A stretch of DNA of 6,868 nt. Source: Chloroflexota bacterium (lineage in GTDB: Bacteria; Chloroflexota; FW602-bin22; JAMCYS01). The stretch is taken from assembly GCA_021847625.1 (NCBI GenBank), contig JAJZQK010000173.1:1-6868 (forward strand), read 5' to 3'. The position numbers and the translations under genes are program-made. Shown here in pieces: positions 1 to 3,990 of the stretch. Positions within the stretch are counted from its first letter, which is position 1, and each line of letters starts with the position of its first letter. The notes below the pieces were generated by a model. It had not been told where the DNA came from. It did not search any database and saw nothing but the letters and a program-made list of their open reading frames with translations.

Positions 1-1
1 G

Positions 2-1366
2 TTGTACAACCAAGAGCGGCCGGGGGTGACGTTCGCCGACGTGGCTGGGGAGGAGGAGGCGAAGCAGGAGCTGCAGGAAATCGTGGGGTTCTTGAAGAAC
101 CCCAAACGGTTCCAAGATATCGGCGCTCGCCTGCCTCGCGGCGTGCTGCTGGTAGGCGCGCCTGGCACCGGCAAGACGCTGCTGGCCCGGGCGGTGGCCG
201 GGGAGGCGAGCGTACCGTTCTTCAGCATCTCGGCCTCCGAGTTCGTGGAGATCTTCGTCGGCGTCGGCGCCTCCCGCGTGCGCGATCTCTTCAACAAAGC
301 CAAGGCGGAGGCGCCATCCATCGTGTTCGTGGACGAATTGGACGCGGTGGGCCGCCAACGGGGGGCAGGCCTTGGCGGGGGCAACGACGAACGCGAGCAA
401 ACCCTGAACCAGCTGCTGGTGGAGATGGACGGTTTTGACAGCAATACGCGAGTCATCGTCATTGCAGCCACCAACCGGCCCGACGTGCTGGATCCGGCCC
501 TGCTTCGGCCCGGCCGCTTTGACCGGCGGGTAACGGTTTCACTGCCGGATCGCGTGGGCAGGGAAGCCATACTCAAGATCCACACGCGGCCGCTCAGCCT
601 GGCCCCCGACGTCGACCTCGACATCCTTGCCAGGCGCACGCCGGGCTTCTCCGGAGCAGACCTCGCGAATCTCGCCAACGAAGCAGCCCTTGTCGCGGCG
701 CGGAATGGGGCCACGGAAGTCAACATGCTGGACTTCGACGAGGCGTTGGACAAGATTCTCCTCGGAGCCAGGCAGGCCAGGCTGATGAGTGATGAAGAGA
801 AACGGCTGGTGGCCTACCACGAAAGTGGCCACGCGTTGGTGGCAAAGCTGACGCCTGGGGCGGACCCAATTGCCAAGGTGACGATAATCCCGCACGGCAT
901 GGCGCTAGGTGCCACCCAGCAGCTCCCAGAGGATGATCGCCACGACTATCCCAAGTCGTATCTTGTCGGCCGGCTGGCGGCGATGATGGGAGGCCGGGCG
1001 GCGGAGAACTTGGTGTTCAACGAGCCCAGCACGGGGGCGGAGAACGACCTCAAGCAGGCCACCCAACTGGCTCGGCGGATGATCGGCGTCTGGGCCATGG
1101 ACAAGGACCTGGGGCCCGTTTGGTACGGCGAGGGCGAGGAGAATCCATTTCTCGGTCGGGAGATGGCTCAGCCGCGCGAGTACGCGGAGGCGACGGCAGC
1201 GGAACTGGACGCGGCCGTCAAGGACCTTCTCGTACACGCCTACGGACGGGCATACGATCTGCTGAGCGCGCACCGGCAGACGCTCGACGCCCTGGCTAAG
1301 GAGCTCATTGCCAACGAAACCGTCGACGCGCAGCGACTGGACGACCTACTGAAGAGGGCGGCATAA
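2..1366 (+). CDS. ftsH: FtsH, ATP-dependent zinc metalloprotease (5' end missing)
   Basis: FtsH is a membrane-anchored hexameric AAA+ protease that unfolds and degrades damaged membrane proteins and some short-lived cytosolic regulators. The 454 visible residues hold both catalytic domains. Walker A GAPGTGKT is at residues 52-59, the pore loop FVGV at 85-88, Walker B IVFVDE at 107-112, and the second region of homology [19 protein letters not shown] at 156-174 with arginine fingers R169 and R172. The zinc site HESGH is at 273-277, with D349 in TGAENDL as the probable third ligand. The C-terminal helical region is complete and ends at TAA 1364-1366. FtsH is usually 600-650 residues with two N-terminal membrane helices. 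The visible part begins at the linker that normally follows helix 2 ([15 protein letters not shown]), so the TTG at 2-4 is almost certainly an internal leucine codon and the true start lies upstream of the window. All key residues are present, so the enzyme should be active. The family call is very secure. Confidence 0.97.
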   Translation: MYNQERPGVTFADVAGEEEAKQELQEIVGFLKNPKRFQDIGARLPRGVLLVGAPGTGKTLLARAVAGEASVPFFSISASEFVEIFVGVGASRVRDLFNKAKAEAPSIVFVDELDAVGRQRGAGLGGGNDEREQTLNQLLVEMDGFDSNTRVIVIAATNRPDVLDPALLRPGRFDRRVTVSLPDRVGREAILKIHTRPLSLAPDVDLDILARRTPGFSGADLANLANEAALVAARNGATEVNMLDFDEALDKILLGARQARLMSDEEKRLVAYHESGHALVAKLTPGADPIAKVTIIPHGMALGATQQLPEDDRHDYPKSYLVGRLAAMMGGRAAENLVFNEPSTGAENDLKQATQLARRMIGVWAMDKDLGPVWYGEGEENPFLGREMAQPREYAEATAAELDAAVKDLLVHAYGRAYDLLSAHRQTLDALAKELIANETVDAQRLDDLLKRAA

Positions 1367-1459
1367 ATGAACCTCCCGCACGCTGCATAGCCCCTCCGCT
1401 CGCCGAGTTTTGTCAAACAGCGCCCAATTGGGGCACTTCACTGCCGTTATGGTGAGTCC

Positions 1460-1476
1460 TTGGCATTGATTCTGCA
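1460..1476 (+). promoter_or_regulatory. Candidate sigma-54 (-24/-12) promoter
   Basis: The sequence TTGGCATTGATTCTGCA has the invariant GG (1462-1463) and GC (1474-1475) separated by exactly 10 bases. It matches the sigma-54 consensus TTGGCACG-N4-TTGCA at TTGGCA and at TGCA. Transcription would begin near 1486-1488, giving a leader of about 124 bases before the membrane protein gene. A 10-base palindrome, CCCAATTGGG, lies about 28 bases upstream at 1423-1432. No activator gene is in the window, and some lineages that this DNA resembles lack sigma-54, so this is a sequence match only. Confidence 0.4.
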
Positions 1477-1610
1477 CGTTGGTTGGCGTGGCCTGCCCGT
1501 GCCGGTACGAAGGCCGCGGGTCTCGGGAAAGGAGAAGGGTAAGGGTTCAATCCGGGTGTGGAACGATCCGTTCATTAAGGATGTGTTGGATTTAGCGGAG
1601 GTGGATTGAT

Positions 1611-2291
1611 ATGGAATTCCCTTGGACGAATAGGGGTGGGAGAATAGATCTCTCGAGTATGTTCGGTCTGGGCGCCATCATAGCGCTCATGACAACGTTG
1701 TTTGGCATGCTGGCCTACAGCATGTTCGGTACCACGAGGAACTTGACCACGGTTCCTAACGAACGCGACCGGGTGGAACCCTCGTTAGAGTCGACGCGAC
1801 AGGCGGTGCGCGAGACTGTGCACGATGCCAGTCGCGAGATGACCCGTGACTATCGGCTTTCCGATCTTGTGCGCTGGGGCCCGATTCTGGCGGGTCTGTT
1901 CGCCGCCCTGGGCTTCGTCGTGCTCTCGCTTAGCCTGGGCATCGCCGTTTCCCTGTCGATAGGCGGTACGACGGGCGGGGCCGCGGTCGGCGTCGGCATC
2001 TGGACCGTGATTACCCTGATCATCGCCGGCTTCATCGGCGGCTGGATTGCCTCCAAGACGCTGGCCATCGGCGGCATAGTCCCGGCCCTTATCAACAGCA
2101 CAGTGGTCTGGGGACTTCTGGTGGTATTCCTGGTGTTCGCGCTCGCTCCGGGCGTGACCGTGGTCGGCACCACAATCGGCATCGGCGCGGCCTGGGTCAC
2201 CTTCATCAGCGTGATCCTCAGCCTCGGCGGCGCGATTGGCGGTGCCTACGCCGGCGTGCACGGCGAGATGCAGTATTACCTGGACAAGTAG
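1611..2291 (+). CDS. Multi-pass membrane protein of unknown function (YrzE/PhnA-like style)
   Basis: This is a 226-residue integral membrane protein whose function I do not recognise. Hydrophobic segments are at about residues 17-39, 90-117, 122-147, 152-180 and 187-214. Residues 40-88 form a charged, probably helical stretch (RDRVEPSLESTRQAVRETVHDASRE) between helix 1 and the rest. The last four segments are rich in glycine and alanine, with the pattern WGPILAGLFAAL and IAGFIGGWIASK. This recalls the small-residue membrane bundles annotated as YrzE/TIGR04086-like or PhnA-like membrane proteins, but that link is from memory and weak. The start is well supported: GGAGGTGG at 1597-1604 sits 6 bases before ATG 1611. 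The gene follows ftsH by 244 bases on the same strand, has its own promoter candidate, and is followed by a strong terminator, so it may be a single-gene unit. That it is a real protein-coding gene is secure; its role is open. Confidence 0.85.
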   Translation: MEFPWTNRGGRIDLSSMFGLGAIIALMTTLFGMLAYSMFGTTRNLTTVPNERDRVEPSLESTRQAVRETVHDASREMTRDYRLSDLVRWGPILAGLFAALGFVVLSLSLGIAVSLSIGGTTGGAAVGVGIWTVITLIIAGFIGGWIASKTLAIGGIVPALINSTVVWGLLVVFLVFALAPGVTVVGTTIGIGAAWVTFISVILSLGGAIGGAYAGVHGEMQYYLDK

Positions 2292-2352
2292 GGGCCGAAC
2301 GGCGACCCGGTAGGTCGCACTCGGCGCCTGCAATTGAACCCGCTCCTTTCGA

Positions 2353-2399
2353 GACGCCCTCGACAGGGTTCGTGAAGAGCCCGTCGAGGGCGTCGTTTT
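2353..2399 (+). terminator. Rho-independent terminator after the membrane protein gene
   Basis: A perfect 12-base-pair stem is formed by GACGCCCTCGAC (2353-2364) and GTCGAGGGCGTC (2383-2394), with an 18-base loop. Inside the loop GGG (2366-2368) can pair with CCC (2380-2382) past a bulged A. The stem is followed by GTTTT (2395-2399), a short T-run. It lies 61 bases after the stop codon of the membrane protein gene. The other strand lacks a T-run next to the stem, so the terminator points mainly in the + direction. Confidence 0.8.
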
Positions 2400-2530
2400 G
2401 TGGTCTTTGTCGACCTCGACCAAGGGCGTTGGGTATTGCCCGGGCAGGTCTGCTGCCTCCCCCGAGATAGCGTCTGCCGGCGCGGGGCCAGGGCGGGCCG
2501 GCCCTAGCCCTGCATAGTGCAAGCCACGCG

Positions 2531-3340
2531 TCAACGGGCCGTGAACCCTCCGTCCACCTCCAGCACCGTGCCCGTGATGAAGGACGCGGCGTCTGAGGCA
2601 AGGAAGAGGATGGCGTCGGCCACCTCCTCGGGCTCCCCCAGACGCCCCACCGGCTCCAAGGCCGTGAACTGTTCCAGGCTCGCCGCGTTGGGCGCCACGC
2701 GCTCCACCATAGGCGTGCGGATGACTCCCGGGGCCACGGCGTTGATGCGGATGCCCTGCTTGGCGTACTCCAAGGCGGCGGTCTTGGTTAGCCCGATGAC
2801 GCCGTGCTTGGCCGCGACGTAGGGAGCCAGGTTCTCGAAGCCGACGAGGCCGGCCACCGAAGACACGTTGACGATCGCTCCCCGGCCGTTCTTCAGCATC
2901 TCGGCTATCTCGTAGCGCAGACCGAGGTAGACGCCTTTCAGGTCGATGGAGACCAGGTGGTCGAAATCCTCTTCCCTGACCTGAGCAGTCGGCGCTTGCG
3001 AGCCCTCGATGCCCGCGTTGTTCACGGCGATGTCGAGGTGGCCGAAGCGCTGGACGGCGGTTTCCACCAGCCGCCTGACGTCGTCGGCCTTCGAGACGTC
3101 GGCCGTGACGAAGACGCTCTGGCCGCCAGTGCTCTCTATCTCGCGGACGAGCTGTTCGCCCGACCTTTCATTCACGTCGGCGATGACGGCCTTGGCTCCC
3201 TCGCGGGCAAAAGCCGTGGCGGTCGCCTTGCCGATGCCGGAAGCCGCGCCCGTGACGATCACGGTCTTTCCCGTGAACCGGCCCTTGCCGGTTTCCTCCC
3301 GGCCGGGCCTGGGCTGGGGACCAAGTTGCATGCGATCCAT
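2531..3340 (-). CDS. Classical SDR-family NAD(H)-dependent oxidoreductase
   Basis: This is a 269-residue short-chain dehydrogenase/reductase, a soluble enzyme that oxidises or reduces an alcohol/ketone pair. The substrate cannot be read from the sequence. The Rossmann motif TGAASGIG is at residues 30-37. D55 at the end of strand 2 (VIADVNE) favours NAD(H) over NADP(H). NNAG is at 107-110, the catalytic serine is S161 (NVSS), and YxxxK is Y174 to K178. The usual catalytic asparagine of helix 4 is replaced by D133 (SIDLKGVYLG). The C-terminus has the usual APG-x-I-x-TPM segment (203-211) and ends VDGGFTAR. The first 20 residues are an extra polar tail ahead of the fold. The start is supported by AAGGAGG (complement of 3350-3356), 9 bases before the ATG at 3340-3338; the next ATG, at codon 4, is too far from this site. 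The gene stands alone and converges with the membrane protein gene. Length and motifs are typical of FabG or glucose 1-dehydrogenase-like enzymes. Confidence 0.95.
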   Translation of the reverse strand: MDRMQLGPQPRPGREETGKGRFTGKTVIVTGAASGIGKATATAFAREGAKAVIADVNERSGEQLVREIESTGGQSVFVTADVSKADDVRRLVETAVQRFGHLDIAVNNAGIEGSQAPTAQVREEDFDHLVSIDLKGVYLGLRYEIAEMLKNGRGAIVNVSSVAGLVGFENLAPYVAAKHGVIGLTKTAALEYAKQGIRINAVAPGVIRTPMVERVAPNAASLEQFTALEPVGRLGEPEEVADAILFLASDAASFITGTVLEVDGGFTAR

Positions 3341-3457
3341 CGCAGCGTTCCTCCTTGTTACCTGGATGCAAGACGTTCTACCGAGCGTGACGGCAGGATT
3401 TGTGCCTCCGGGAGGGCGAGTGTCGCCCCGCTCTACGCCCTGCCGGTCGGCGTCAGC

Positions 3458-3492
3458 AGTGATGAGTGATGAGTAATGAGTAGCGAGTGACC
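3458..3492 (+). repeat. Degenerate heptad tandem repeat (AGTGATG x5)
   Basis: Five consecutive 7-base units read AGTGATG, AGTGATG, AGTAATG, AGTAGCG and AGTGACC. The first two are identical and later copies decay. The tract lies upstream of the dehydrogenase start (which reads away on the - strand) and opens a non-coding repeat-rich stretch that runs to about 3863. Short tracts of this kind are familiar as dispersed low-complexity intergenic repeats in some bacterial genomes; that is from memory. Confidence 0.8.
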
Positions 3493-3497
3493 GGACT

Positions 3498-3559
3498 CAC
3501 CGCGGAGGGCGAAGAGGACGCAGAGAGTAGGATGGGTTCCTTCCTCATCCTCCGTGGTG
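3498..3559. repeat. Imperfect inverted repeat with CACCGCGGAGG arms
   Basis: CACCGCGGAGG at 3498-3508 pairs with CCTCCGTGGTG at 3549-3559 with 10 of 11 bases matched. Inside is a second short inverted pair, AGGATG (3529-3534) and CATCCT (3546-3551). The left side also carries the purine-rich string GAAGAGGACGCAGAGAG (3511-3527), of the 'gaggacgcagag' type often seen as dispersed intergenic repeats. No protein homology is evident in either direction. Confidence 0.6.
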
Positions 3560-3658
3560 TCTGGGACGGCGAGCGGCTCAAAGTGCAAGTCATGTTGGTG
3601 AAGGACGGCGTGCCGAAGGGGCACCACCCCCATTTCATAAGGTTGAAGGGAGAGCAAT

Positions 3659-3698
3659 GGTTCCCTCTCCCTTCCAGGGAGAGGGTTAGGGTGAGGGT
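3659..3698. repeat. Perfect hairpin repeat CCCTCTCCCT / AGGGAGAGGG
   Basis: CCCTCTCCCT (3663-3672) and AGGGAGAGGG (3676-3685) form a perfect 10-base-pair hairpin with loop TCC. It is followed by the tail TTAGGGTGAGGGT (3686-3698). The hairpin plus the 'TTAGGGTGAGGG' tail is a very common dispersed bacterial intergenic repeat, often mis-called as protein because one frame gives LTLTLSLEGRG. It has no T-run, so I do not call it a terminator. Confidence 0.8.
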
Positions 3699-3710
3699 CG
3701 TCTTACTGGA

Positions 3711-3730
3711 GGGCAAACGGCCGTTTGCCC
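3711..3730. repeat. Perfect 20-base palindrome
   Basis: GGGCAAACGGCCGTTTGCCC is a perfect palindrome with no loop, 25 bases after the previous hairpin. The flank (CTACAAACAA) is not symmetric. One frame of this element gives the VGANGRLP-type peptide familiar from spurious intergenic gene calls, which supports a dispersed repeat rather than a one-off operator. A protein-binding site cannot be excluded. Confidence 0.75.
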
Positions 3731-3797
3731 CTACAAACAACGTGCAGGCCGTCGGGAGCAGGCTGTCGCGCGGTGGCTTGTCACCCGCGGTCCGGCT

Positions 3798-3863
3798 ACG
3801 CCGATTACGGCCGCCACTACGCAATGGTGGACCACAATAGACCGAATTGGCCGTAATCGCCGT
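3798..3863. repeat. Inverted repeat with 15-base arms (MITE-like)
   Basis: ACGCCGATTACGGCC (3798-3812) and GGCCGTAATCGCCGT (3849-3863) are complementary at 14 of 15 positions, with a 36-base spacer. Inside the spacer CCAC (3814-3817) and GTGG (3827-3830) form a smaller hairpin. The overall shape, about 66 bases with long arms and no coding content, resembles a tiny non-autonomous element. I see no obvious target-site duplication next to the arms. It ends 50 bases before the -35 box of the restriction-modification gene. Confidence 0.65.
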
Positions 3864-3912
3864 TACTACCCCCCGGTGGGAGGGGCAGCGTCTCCGCTTG
3901 CGCCGGTGCCTG

Positions 3913-3941
3913 TTGACGAAGCGACCTGGCGAGTGTATGCT
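3913..3941 (+). promoter_or_regulatory. Sigma-70-type promoter for the restriction-modification gene
   Basis: TTGACG (3913-3918, five of six consensus bases) is followed after exactly 17 bases by TATGCT (3936-3941, four of six). Transcription would begin near 3948, leaving a leader of about 43 bases before ATG 3991. The site lies just past the repeat cluster. An ATG at 3937 in the same reading frame falls inside the -10 box and could not be translated from this transcript, which helps decide the gene start. Confidence 0.6.
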
Positions 3942-3990
3942 TACGGTCAAGCGAACGATTCAGGCCGCTGGCCTGCCCCAGGGGGAGTCG

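Noticed and set aside
1481..1500. Second possible sigma-54 site (TTGGCGTGGCCTGCC)
   Set aside because: GG and GC are only 8 bases apart instead of 10, so it does not meet the spacing rule.
2490..2511. GC-rich inverted repeat (AGGGC-GGGCC-GGCCC-TA-GCCCT) after the dehydrogenase stop, considered as its terminator
   Set aside because: It has no loop of workable size and no T-run on the - strand side, so a terminator is not supported.
1785..2534. Open frame of 249 residues on the - strand opposite the membrane protein gene
   Set aside because: It is opposite a gene with a strong ribosome-binding site and clear membrane helices, runs through that gene's terminator, and has a charged, low-complexity peptide.
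2804..3469. Open frame of 221 residues on + opposite the dehydrogenase
   Set aside because: It is the antisense shadow of a gene with complete SDR motifs and continues into the repeat region.
3487..3840. Open frame of 117 residues on + across the repeat cluster
   Set aside because: It consists mostly of inverted-repeat sequence and has no ribosome-binding site or recognisable domain.
3458..3863. CRISPR-like array in the repeat cluster
   Set aside because: The repeats are different from one another, are not regularly spaced and have no unique spacers of constant length; no cas genes are nearby.
3453..3950. Open frame of 165 residues on the - strand across the repeat cluster
   Set aside because: Its peptide is translated repeat (SLLITHH, LTLTLSLEGRG, VGANGRLP segments), a familiar source of false gene calls; it has no start signal or domain.
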